A stretch of DNA of 5,349 nt from Gemmatimonadota bacterium (GCA_016207445.1 JACQPS010000228.1:1-5349); one strand, 5' to 3'; positions 1 through 5,319 are shown, counted from the stretch's first letter. Translations and numbers: made by a program. Notes: generated by a model from the sequence alone, not told the origin.

Positions 1-927
1 CGCGTGGAGGCGCTCGGCCTCCTGCGTCGGGCGGCGCTGTACGAGAGCCTGCAGAGCTTCGCACGGCTCGAGCGGCTGCCGCTCTCGCCCGGGCGGCTGC
101 GGTTCCTCGCCGCGCGCCGGGTGACGCCGGCGAATCGAGGCGAACAGGAGCTGGCCGGCTATCGCGACGTCCTGTCCTCGTTGGGCGAACGCGCGACGGC
201 GCCGTTCACGGTCGAGCTCGTGCGACGGCTGCACCGCGACCTCTACCGCTTCGTGGCCGGAAGAGGCGGAGAGTGGAAGGGAAGCGAGGGGGCAGGCGCG
301 CGCGGCGCACACCCGTCGGGGACGGCGGTTCGGCCCGGCCCGGAGCTCGTACTGCTGCACGAGCGCTTCGACGCGAGCTGGCGCGCGGGTGGCGTGGAGC
401 CGCTGCTTCTGGTTGCGGCTTACGTGCTGGATTTCCTGCGTCTCCGCCCCTTCCTCGAGGGCAACGGCCGCATGGCCCGCGTCCTGACGCTGCTGCTGCT
501 GCGCCGGGCGGGGCACCGCATCGGCGACTTCGCCGGCCTCGATGCACTGGTGGAGCGCACGCGCCCACGTTTCGCCGGGGCGTTCAACACGGCATCCAGC
601 GGCTGGCACACCGGCGAACACACGCTCCTGCCCTGGTGGGAGTACTATCTCGGCGACGTCGTCCTCGCCGCTTACCGGCAGTTCGAGGCCGCGCTCGCGG
701 CGGCCGCACCGCCCCGTCGGGCCGCCCGCCGCAACCTCGTCCACCATGCCGTCGCGGCGCTCCCGGCCGAGTTCACCATTGGGGACGTGTTCCGTCTCTG
801 CCCCAACACCAGCCGGCCGACCGTGCATCGCGCACTAGGCGAGCTGCGCGAGCAGGGGCTCATACGCTGTGCGCAACGAGGAAGGGAAGCACGCTGGGAG
901 AAGACGACTGCGAAAAGCGGCACATAA
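1..927 (+). CDS. Fic/DOC family protein with C-terminal winged helix, catalytic His replaced; 5'-partial
   Basis: Fic enzymes typically transfer AMP or another phosphate-linked group from a nucleotide to a target side chain. Counting from the GTG at 4, the Fic core spans about residues 45-225: a GYRDVL segment (52-57), an LHRDLYRF segment, then the Fic loop RPFLEGNGRMAR (148-159). The anion-binding GNGR is intact, but the loop's first residue, normally the catalytic His of HPFxxGNGR, is Arg148 (codon CGC, 445-447; CAC would be His, one transition away). The alpha-inh motif ([S/T]xxxE[G/N]) is also eroded: around residues 18-24 Glu23 remains, but Phe19 and Arg24 replace the Ser and Gly. Residues 243-300 form a winged helix (NTSRPTVHRALGELREQG), suggesting DNA binding or autoregulation. 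The frame is open to base 1, and relatives have roughly 40-60 more N-terminal residues, so the true start is probably outside the window. The frame is otherwise intact. Family assignment is firm; activity is doubtful. Confidence 0.88.
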   Translation, partial: RVEALGLLRRAALYESLQSFARLERLPLSPGRLRFLAARRVTPANRGEQELAGYRDVLSSLGERATAPFTVELVRRLHRDLYRFVAGRGGEWKGSEGAGARGAHPSGTAVRPGPELVLLHERFDASWRAGGVEPLLLVAAYVLDFLRLRPFLEGNGRMARVLTLLLLRRAGHRIGDFAGLDALVERTRPRFAGAFNTASSGWHTGEHTLLPWWEYYLGDVVLAAYRQFEAALAAAAPPRRAARRNLVHHAVAALPAEFTIGDVFRLCPNTSRPTVHRALGELREQGLIRCAQRGREARWEKTTAKSGT

Positions 928-940
928 AGGCGGCACAAAA

Positions 941-993
941 ACTTCGGCACTCGAACTTCGGCACTCGAACTTCGGCACTCGAACTTCGGCACT
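941..993. repeat. 14-bp direct tandem repeat, about 3.8 copies
   Basis: The unit acttcggcactcga is repeated without spacers at 941-954, 955-968 and 969-982, followed by a partial copy at 983-993. It occupies most of the 71-bp gap between the convergent Fic and nucleotidyltransferase genes. Each unit junction contains the short palindrome cgaacttcg. The last copy supplies the left arm of a 7-bp inverted repeat, TTCGGCA (985-991) with TGCCGAA (1004-1010), which spans the minus-strand stop codon. On the minus strand the array ends in a run of five T (941-937). It may act as a poor bidirectional terminator or may simply be an expanded simple repeat. The sequence does not decide this. Confidence 0.9.
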
Positions 994-998
994 GCGTG

Positions 999-1730
999 TC
1001 AGATGCCGAACTCCGCCGCGATCTTTCCCGCCTCTTCCAGCCGCTCCAGGGTGCCAATGTCGATCCAGCGCGCGCCGTCAATGCGGTGCGGCCGGATCAC
1101 GGCGCCTTCCGCAGCCAGCCTGAGGTAGGTTTCGAAGATCGAGAAGACACCCTGCTCGCGGATGCGGTTCAGCAGCTCGGGGCGGGCCACGTGCACGCCG
1201 CAGAAGCCGAGGCGGGCGACCGGGCCGGTGGGGGTGCGCGCCCACGTCGTCTTCCCCGAGCGCGTGTCCTCGCGGCCACACAGCCCCTGCGCATCGAAGA
1301 GCAGGTACCTGGACGCCGACCGGTCCTGCACGGCCACGCTGGCGAGCGCGTCCGCGCCGCCGTGCGCATCGTACATGGCGCGCAGGTCGAAATCGGTGAC
1401 GACGTCGCAGTTGTGCAGGAAGAAGGGCGCCTCGCGGCGGAAGAGCGGCGCCGCGCGCAGGAGGCCGCCGCCGGTCTCGAGCGGTGCGTCCGGCTCGCGT
1501 GAGAAGACGACGTCGACGCCAAAGCCGTCGTGTGCGCGCACGAACCCCTCGATGCGGTCGGCCTCGTGGTGCATGTTCACGATGAGCCGATCGGCGCCGG
1601 CCGCGACGAGCCGGCGCGCCACTCGCTCGAGCATGGGCACGCCGGCGACTTCGATGAGGCTCTTGGGGATGCGTTCGGTGAGGGGTCGCAGCCGGATGCC
1701 GAGCCCGGCCGCGAAGATCATGGCGTCCAC
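999..1730 (-). CDS. Sugar-1-phosphate nucleotidyltransferase, MurU/HddC-like
   Basis: This is a 243-residue nucleotidyltransferase of the glycosyltransferase-A fold, which joins a sugar 1-phosphate to an NTP to give an NDP-sugar and pyrophosphate. The N-terminal nucleotide-binding signature is FAAGLGIRLRPLT...PK (residues 6-23; Ile12 sits where Thr is common). ETGGGL (85-90) and the metal-binding NCD (107-109, usually NGD) follow, and WIDIGT (222-227) closes the active site. The length is close to MurU (about 220-225). The GTG start at 1730 directly follows the TGA of the upstream kinase gene, with GGGGA five bases before it. An ATG at 1721 (residue 4) is an alternative, but relatives usually begin with three residues before this Met-Ile-Phe. 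Translational coupling with the kinase suggests that this enzyme uses the kinase product, by analogy with MurU making UDP-MurNAc after AmgK. The substrate is not shown by the sequence. Confidence 0.87.
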   Translation of the reverse strand: MDAMIFAAGLGIRLRPLTERIPKSLIEVAGVPMLERVARRLVAAGADRLIVNMHHEADRIEGFVRAHDGFGVDVVFSREPDAPLETGGGLLRAAPLFRREAPFFLHNCDVVTDFDLRAMYDAHGGADALASVAVQDRSASRYLLFDAQGLCGREDTRSGKTTWARTPTGPVARLGFCGVHVARPELLNRIREQGVFSIFETYLRLAAEGAVIRPHRIDGARWIDIGTLERLEEAGKIAAEFGI

Positions 1731-3203
1731 TCAGTCCCCGACGGCCGCTTCCTCGCGGGGTGCCAGCGTTCCAGCCCAGGCGCCCTCCTCGCGGTGGGCG
1801 AGTCGGACGTGCACCTGCGGGTAGCGCTCACGCAGATGGCGCGCGAGCCGCTCGGCCATGTACACGGAGCGGTGCTGGCCGCCGGTGCAGCCGAACCAGA
1901 CGGCGAGGCTGGTGAAGCCGCGGCGCAGGTACTCCTGGACCTGGGCATCCACGAGCGCGCTCACGTGCTCCCAGAAGCGCTCGACCTCGAGGGACCGCTC
2001 CAGGTACGCCACCACCGGCGCGTCGCGGCCGCACAGGGTCGCGAACTCGAGGTGCCGCCCCGGGTTCGGCAGCCCCCGACAGTCGAAGACGAAGCCGCCG
2101 CCGTGCCCGCCCACGTCCTCCGGGTGGCCCCGCCGGTAACTGAAGCTGCCCAGGAACACGGTCAGGCCGGCCGGCCCTTCTTCCGGAGCGCGGTGCGCCC
2201 AGGTGGCCACGATGCGGCGGAATACGCCGGTCAACTCGGGCAGCCGCACCGGCAGCCCGCGCGCGAGGATGCGGTCGATGTTGCGCGCCGCGTACGGCAC
2301 GCTCTGCAGGAAGCGCGGCTTGCGCTCGAAGAAGCCGCGGTACCCGTACGCACCCATGGCCTGCATGATGCGCACGAGCACATAGCCGCGGTACAGCTCG
2401 AGGAACTGCTCGCGCTCGATGGGGAGGTAGTGCTCGAGCGCGTCCAGGTAGTGCTCGAGCAGCTCTTCGCGCACGGCGTCCGGGATGTCCGCCTTGGCGT
2501 CGTAGAGCAGCGACGCGATGTCGTACTGCGGCGCGCCCCTGCGGCCGCCCTGGTAATCGATGAACCAGGGCTCGCCGCCCTCGCCCAGCATGATGTTCCG
2601 GGACTGGAAGTCGCGATAGAGAAAATGGCTCGTGTCCGCCTGCAGCAGGAACTCCGTCAGCCGGTGGAAGTCTTCCTCCAGCCGCGCTTCGCTGAACGGA
2701 ATGTGCGCGAGCTTCAGGAAGTGATACTTGAAGTAGTTCAGGTCCCACAGCATGGACTGCCGGTCGAAGGCCGCGCGCGGGTAAGCCACAGTGTAGTCGA
2801 CGACGCGGCCGCCCTCGATCTGGAAGCGCGGCAGCAGCTCGACCACGCGGCGGTAGACTGGCAGGATCGTCTCGGGGAAGCGCTCGCCCGACCGGTCCCG
2901 CGCCTCGACCAGCGCATCGAAGAGTGTGGTGTCGCCGAGGTCCTCTTCCAGCCACACGCCGGCCGCCAGATCCTCACCGTAGATCTCCGGCACCGGCAGG
3001 CCGATGGAGCGGAACGAGCGCGAGAACGACAGGAAGGCCCGACTCTCCTCCTGGTCCGGGCCGAACGCGCCGATCGCGGTGCGGCCATCGGTGCCGACCA
3101 GCCGGAAATAGGTGCGGTTCGACCCGTCGGCGCGCAGCTCCAGGATCGCGGCCGGCGGCTCGCCGAAGTGGTCGGTGAAGAGGCGGACGATGCGGTCGTG
3201 CAT
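1731..3203 (-). CDS. Fusion protein: AmgK-like sugar kinase (APH fold) plus RapZ C-terminal domain
   Basis: This 490-residue cytoplasmic protein has two domains. Residues 1-335 are an aminoglycoside-phosphotransferase-type kinase: GSNRTYFR nucleotide loop (27-34), EEDLGDTTLF hinge (86-95), catalytic YRDFQSRN (196-203, with Asp198 and Asn203), and metal-binding IDYQGG (215-220, Asp216). Tyr replaces the usual first His of the catalytic motif, as I recall is normal in this subfamily. Residues 347-475 match the RapZ C-terminal domain: LGSFSYRRG, FDCRGLPNPG (373-382) and the signature GCTGGQHRSV (438-447), then a late HR (470-471). In E. coli, RapZ binds glucosamine-6-phosphate and controls GlmS synthesis; its N-terminal P-loop domain is absent here and the kinase takes its place. 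The nearest functional model is AmgK, which makes MurNAc/GlcNAc 1-phosphate. Coupling to the next gene fits a kinase-then-nucleotidyltransferase pathway. The ATG at 3203 has no Shine-Dalgarno sequence (GAAAAACC precedes it). Domain calls are firm; substrate and ligand are inferred. Confidence 0.88.
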   Translation of the reverse strand: MHDRIVRLFTDHFGEPPAAILELRADGSNRTYFRLVGTDGRTAIGAFGPDQEESRAFLSFSRSFRSIGLPVPEIYGEDLAAGVWLEEDLGDTTLFDALVEARDRSGERFPETILPVYRRVVELLPRFQIEGGRVVDYTVAYPRAAFDRQSMLWDLNYFKYHFLKLAHIPFSEARLEEDFHRLTEFLLQADTSHFLYRDFQSRNIMLGEGGEPWFIDYQGGRRGAPQYDIASLLYDAKADIPDAVREELLEHYLDALEHYLPIEREQFLELYRGYVLVRIMQAMGAYGYRGFFERKPRFLQSVPYAARNIDRILARGLPVRLPELTGVFRRIVATWAHRAPEEGPAGLTVFLGSFSYRRGHPEDVGGHGGGFVFDCRGLPNPGRHLEFATLCGRDAPVVAYLERSLEVERFWEHVSALVDAQVQEYLRRGFTSLAVWFGCTGGQHRSVYMAERLARHLRERYPQVHVRLAHREEGAWAGTLAPREEAAVGD

Positions 3204-3211
3204 GGTTTTTC

Positions 3212-3217
3212 AATGTA
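3212..3217 (-). promoter_or_regulatory. Possible -10 element for a near-leaderless kinase-RapZ transcript
   Basis: The minus strand reads TACATT eight bases before the kinase ATG, in an AT-rich patch that stands out from the surrounding high-GC DNA. There is no ribosome-binding sequence between it and the ATG. That spacing would give a transcript starting at or almost at the start codon. No convincing -35 element is seen; the bases about 17 upstream read TTTCCC. This is a weak call, and the gene may instead be read from the radical SAM promoter. Confidence 0.2.
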
Positions 3218-3264
3218 ACTACGTGTGGCGCTGAGGGAAACAGGCGTGGTCCTGCACCCCTTTC

Positions 3265-3300
3265 GGGAACGGGAAGGGGAACGGGATCGGGATCGGGTTA
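3265..3300 (+). repeat. G3N3 hexamer array, potential G-quadruplex, overlapping the selenoprotein stop
   Basis: Six consecutive hexamers on the plus strand each start with GGG: GGGAAC, GGGAAG, GGGAAC, GGGATC, GGGATC and GGGTTA. Six G-runs separated by 2-3 bases satisfy the usual intramolecular G-quadruplex pattern. The last unit contains the complement of the TAA stop of the radical SAM selenoprotein. The G-rich strand is the template for the minus-strand genes, so a folded quadruplex could stall or release RNA polymerase between the selenoprotein and kinase genes. A 6-bp inverted repeat, CCCCTT (3257-3262) with AAGGGG (3274-3279), overlaps it as a competing structure. No T-run follows, so it is not a standard intrinsic terminator. 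Confidence 0.75.
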
Positions 3301-4728
3301 CAAGGCTAGGGAAGCAAACTGCTCCTCGGTCGGCTCCGCTCAGCAGAACCATGGCTCCGTCAGGAAGGGCACGCTCGCGCGGGCGGGAAGCAGCGGCAGC
3401 GCGGGGGCGGCGGCGTCGCCGCACGCGGTTGCGGCTTCCGCCCGGCGCGCGTGCGCGTGCCGCCACACCTCCTCGAAGACCTCGCGCCGCGAGGCGCGCC
3501 GCCAGGTCGCCTCGTGCACGAGCGCCTGAACATCGCGCTGCAGCTCGTCCACGCGCGGGTCGGGGTGCCGCCAGCGCCACACGAAGTTCGCAGCGTCGAG
3601 CTCCTCGATGACGGCGCGCACCTCGGCCAGCTCGAGCAGCCGCGAGCCCGGCGGAATCAGCAGGCGGATCGCGTACTGGATCGGCGCGACGCGCTCCACC
3701 AGGCCGAGTCGCGCGAGCTCCGACAGGAATGCGCGATAGCCGTCGAGCGTGATCCAGGGGGTGAACGCGACGAAGGTCGGTACGAGCACGAGGCCGGCGT
3801 CCCCCGTGAGCTCGAGCACGCGCTCGACATGCGCGCGGGTGTGGCCCTTCTCGAGCAGCGCCAGCACGCGGTCGTCGAACGACTCGACCGCGCTCGTCAC
3901 GAACAGGCAGCCGGTCTCGGCCAGCGTGCGCAGGTGCTCGGCGTGCCGCAGCAGGTGCTCGATCTTGATGGTGACGTCATAGGTCAGGTCCGGAAACTCG
4001 CGCTGCAGCGCCGTCACCAGCGGCAGCGCGTGGCCGATCCCGTTGAAGAAATCCGGATCCCCGAAGGTGATGTGGCGGGCGCCGGCCGCGACCTGCCGGC
4101 GGATATCCTCGAGCACGACCTCCCGTCGCACAATGCGGAAGCGGCCGTCGTAGACCGGCACGATCGGGCAATGGCGGCAGCGGTGCTTGCAGCCGCGGCT
4201 CGCCTCCGTGTAGCCGGCCGTGCGCCGTTCGCCATCGGGAAGGACCACGCGCGCGTAGCGCTCGAGCGGCGGCAGCGGGCTGCGGTCCGGCACGCGGAAG
4301 TCGAGGCGGTCGAGGCGTATCAGGGGCTTCGGGCTCGGGCTCAGGTTGGCGCTCGGGCTCGCGGCCAGGCCGAGGGCCAGGTCTACGAGCGCCTGCTCGA
4401 ACTCGCCGCCGATCACCGTGTCGACCCCGATGCTTCGGAGGTGCTCCGCGTTCGTGGGCGCGTACAGCCCGTAGCAGCAGACGTGCGCGGCCGCGTTCGC
4501 CTGGCGCACGCGCGCGAGCGCATCCACGGCCAGGCGCGTGGCCAGATGCATGGGGAGGAAGAAGGCCACGAGGTCCGCCCACTCGACCGCCGCGCCGTCG
4601 AACGGCTCGACCGCCAGATCGAGACAGCGCACCTCCGCGCCCGCTTCGCGCAGCCAGGCCGCGGGCGAGGCCAGGCCGAACGGCTGCCGGCCCATCTCGT
4701 AGGTGGAGATCAGAAGAACTCTGGACAT
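3298..4728 (-). CDS. CUAEP-tail radical SAM selenoprotein with B12-binding-like N-terminal domain; TGA 3340-3342 read as selenocysteine
   Basis: This is a 476-residue radical SAM enzyme of unknown substrate. Residues 1-115 form a Rossmann-like cobalamin-binding-type domain ending in VIGGEFE. The cobalt-ligating DxHxxG is not visible, so B12 binding would be base-off or absent. The AdoMet/4Fe-4S motif CKHRCRHC follows (Cys180, Cys184, Cys187), then GDPDFFNG (223-230) within the barrel. The conventional stop after EPWFC is a TGA. Reading it as Sec463 continues the frame as A-E-P-T-E-E-Q-F-A-S-L-A-L to TAA. As I recall, a family is named for exactly this C-terminal CUAEP or CCAEP tail, so the continuation is strong evidence. 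The adjacent Cys462-Sec463 could be a redox pair or a metal ligand. The ATG at 4728 (MSRVLLIST) is chosen over a TTG 13 codons upstream because the Rossmann strand begins at once. The downstream kinase gene starts 94 bp after the stop. Radical SAM assignment is near certain; selenocysteine is very likely. Confidence 0.85.
3311..3339 (-). promoter_or_regulatory. Bacterial SECIS-like hairpin downstream of the UGA
   Basis: In the mRNA the bases after UGA form a stem-loop: GGAGCA (3325-3320), loop GUU (3319-3317), UGCUUC (3316-3311). It has six base pairs including one G-U wobble, and the stem could extend through a mismatch. The loop starts 20 nt after the UGA and its first base is G. Both features agree with the bacterial SECIS rules as I recall them: apical loop roughly 16-37 nt from UGA, with a G among its first two bases. 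SelB would bind this loop to deliver Sec-tRNA. The hairpin lies inside coding sequence, as usual for bacteria. Confidence 0.65.
3340..3342 (-). other. In-frame TGA codon decoded as selenocysteine (Sec463)
   Basis: On the minus strand TGC-TGA-GCG-GAG-CCG-ACC reads Cys-Sec-Ala-Glu-Pro-Thr. The frame then stays open for nine more codons to a TAA at 3298-3300. The residues after the TGA match the AEP that gives this radical SAM family its CUAEP/CCAEP name, which random read-through would rarely produce. A standard gene caller would stop here and lose the tail. Confidence 0.8.
4324..4359 (-). repeat. Hexamer-derived Ser-Pro-rich linker inside the radical SAM gene
   Basis: Residues 124-135 of the radical SAM protein read SPSANLSPSPKP, between the N-terminal Rossmann domain and the radical SAM core. 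The plus strand shows gggctc at 4331-4336, 4337-4342 and 4355-4360. This is the same GGG-plus-three periodicity seen just after the gene at 3265-3300. It looks like a slippage-expanded flexible linker that kept the reading frame. Confidence 0.55.
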
Positions 4729-4730
4729 GG

Positions 4731-4760
4731 GCAGATCGAAATTACGGCGGGCCGATCTGC
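4731..4760. promoter_or_regulatory. Perfect 8-bp inverted repeat just upstream of the radical SAM start
   Basis: GCAGATCG (4731-4738) and CGATCTGC (4753-4760) are exact reverse complements separated by 14 bases. The near arm ends two bases before the ATG at 4728. In RNA it would make a hairpin covering the ribosome-binding region, where no Shine-Dalgarno sequence is seen. In DNA it has the size of an operator for a dimeric regulator. Function is inferred from position only. Confidence 0.45.
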
Positions 4761-4801
4761 GCAGCAAACCGTCTGACGGGCAGCGTGACTCGCGAACGGA
4801 C

Positions 4802-4843
4802 GTGTACGTGCACGCGTACGAGTACGTGCACGTGTACGTACTC
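4802..4843 (+). repeat. Left array of GNGYAC hexamers, alternating purine-pyrimidine
   Basis: Consecutive hexamers read GTGTAC, GTGCAC, GCGTAC, GAGTAC, GTGCAC, GTGTAC (4802-4837), followed by GTACTC. The array contains the 10-bp palindrome ACGTGCACGT (4824-4833) and long alternating purine-pyrimidine stretches. It runs directly into the stop codon (4842-4844) of the four-helix-bundle gene. The same hexamers appear in opposite orientation beyond the other end of that gene, at 5320-5349. The 113-bp gap 4729-4841 holds this array, the inverted repeat next to the radical SAM start, and nothing else I can name. Confidence 0.85.
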
Positions 4844-5240
4844 AGCGCTTCCGCGGTTGGCGAGGCTTCGGGAGAGGCGGGAAGGAGTCCGGTCTTGTCA
4901 CTGTATCGGTCAATTTGACCAGCATGGAGACGATTCGGACCAGGAGCTGCTTTGCGGTATCAATCTCGACGGCCTTAAGCAACTCCATATCGACGATATG
5001 GTCGAGCGCCGAGCTCACTTCTGTCGCTGATGAGCGCGCAATCCTGTAGAAGTAGGCGCGCCGCCCCGGCGTTCGCTCGCCGCTGCCCTCTGCGATGTTG
5101 AGTGGTATCGAAGGGGTCGCTCTCACAAGCTGATCCACGAGATCCGGCCGACCCCGTCGGATCGTTTTCCTGACGCGGCAAATCTCGCGGCTCAACTCCC
5201 GCGCGACTTGGTAGACCTCCAAGCGTTCATGATCGAGCAT
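4842..5240 (-). CDS. Four-helix-bundle protein, 23S rRNA intervening-sequence (IVP/S23) family
   Basis: This small, highly helical protein of 132 residues belongs to the family encoded in intervening sequences of some 23S rRNA genes and related to the Avd accessory protein of diversity-generating retroelements. Family landmarks are the opening LEVYQVARELSREI (7-20), DQLVRATPSIPLNIAEGSGE (36-55) and YFYRIARSSATEVSSALDHI (63-82). A basic Pro-rich tail (PPLPKPRQPRKR) ends the chain. Members are thought to form pentameric barrels that bind nucleic acid; the exact role of stand-alone copies is unknown. There is no 23S rRNA around it here and no reverse transcriptase. The ATG at 5240 is the first usable start, as an in-frame TAG lies at 5265-5267. 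Base composition is lower in GC than its neighbours (33/60 and 34/60 in the lines starting 4921 and 4981, against 42/60 in the line starting 1921). With the flanking inverted arrays, this suggests recent transfer. Confidence 0.88.
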   Translation of the reverse strand: MLDHERLEVYQVARELSREICRVRKTIRRGRPDLVDQLVRATPSIPLNIAEGSGERTPGRRAYFYRIARSSATEVSSALDHIVDMELLKAVEIDTAKQLLVRIVSMLVKLTDTVTRPDSFPPLPKPRQPRKR

Positions 5241-5283
5241 CAGCCGGCCTGACGCTGGTCCGGTCTAACAAAGCACGGGCACC

Positions 5284-5316
5284 GGCGCTTCGCCATGGCG
5301 AGACCGGCCAAGCCGG
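5284..5316. repeat. Cluster of short palindromes upstream of the four-helix-bundle gene
   Basis: Three symmetric elements sit next to each other: GGCG-CTT-CGCC (5284-5294), the 12-bp palindrome TCGCCATGGCGA (5290-5301), and CCGGC-CAA-GCCGG (5304-5316). The first two overlap and would be alternative folds. They lie between the right hexamer array and the gene start, so they could be promoter-proximal operators or part of a mobile-element end. No gene is seen in 5241-5349. Confidence 0.6.
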
Positions 5317-5319
5317 AAC

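Noticed and set aside
941..993. Tandem 14-mers considered as a CRISPR array
   Set aside because: Copies are contiguous with no unique spacers, and the unit is too short for a CRISPR repeat.
273..1502. Plus-strand frame of 409 codons spanning the Fic gene, the repeat and the nucleotidyltransferase region
   Set aside because: It overlaps the Fic frame in a different phase and then runs antisense to the nucleotidyltransferase. Its sequence is Arg/Ala/Pro-rich with no domain.
1530..3218. Long plus-strand open frame of 562 codons opposite the kinase and nucleotidyltransferase genes
   Set aside because: It is antisense to two genes with clear family motifs, and its translation is low-complexity His/Glu/Arg/Val-rich sequence typical of the shadow frame of high-GC genes.
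3256..3279. CCCCTT/AAGGGG hairpin after the selenoprotein gene as an intrinsic terminator
   Set aside because: The stem is only six pairs with an 11-base loop, and no T-run follows on either strand.
2738..3580. Minus-strand frame of 280 codons across the end of the radical SAM gene and the start of the kinase gene
   Set aside because: It is out of frame with both motif-bearing genes and has shadow-frame composition. The intergenic repeat at 3265-3300 lies inside it.
4729..4767. TTG at 4767 as the start of the radical SAM protein
   Set aside because: It would add 13 residues, several of them Arg, ahead of the Rossmann strand and would read through the inverted repeat. The ATG at 4728 starts exactly at the domain.
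3451..4776. Long plus-strand open frame of 441 codons opposite the radical SAM gene
   Set aside because: Same reasoning: no recognisable motif, composition is that of an antisense frame, and the opposite strand carries an unambiguous radical SAM motif.
4842..5240. Four-helix-bundle gene considered as the Avd gene of a diversity-generating retroelement
   Set aside because: No reverse transcriptase, template repeat or variable repeat is visible nearby. The protein fits the broader IVP family.
4842..5240. Four-helix-bundle gene considered as an intervening sequence inside a 23S rRNA gene
   Set aside because: The flanks are hexamer arrays and a protein gene; no rRNA sequence is recognised on either side.
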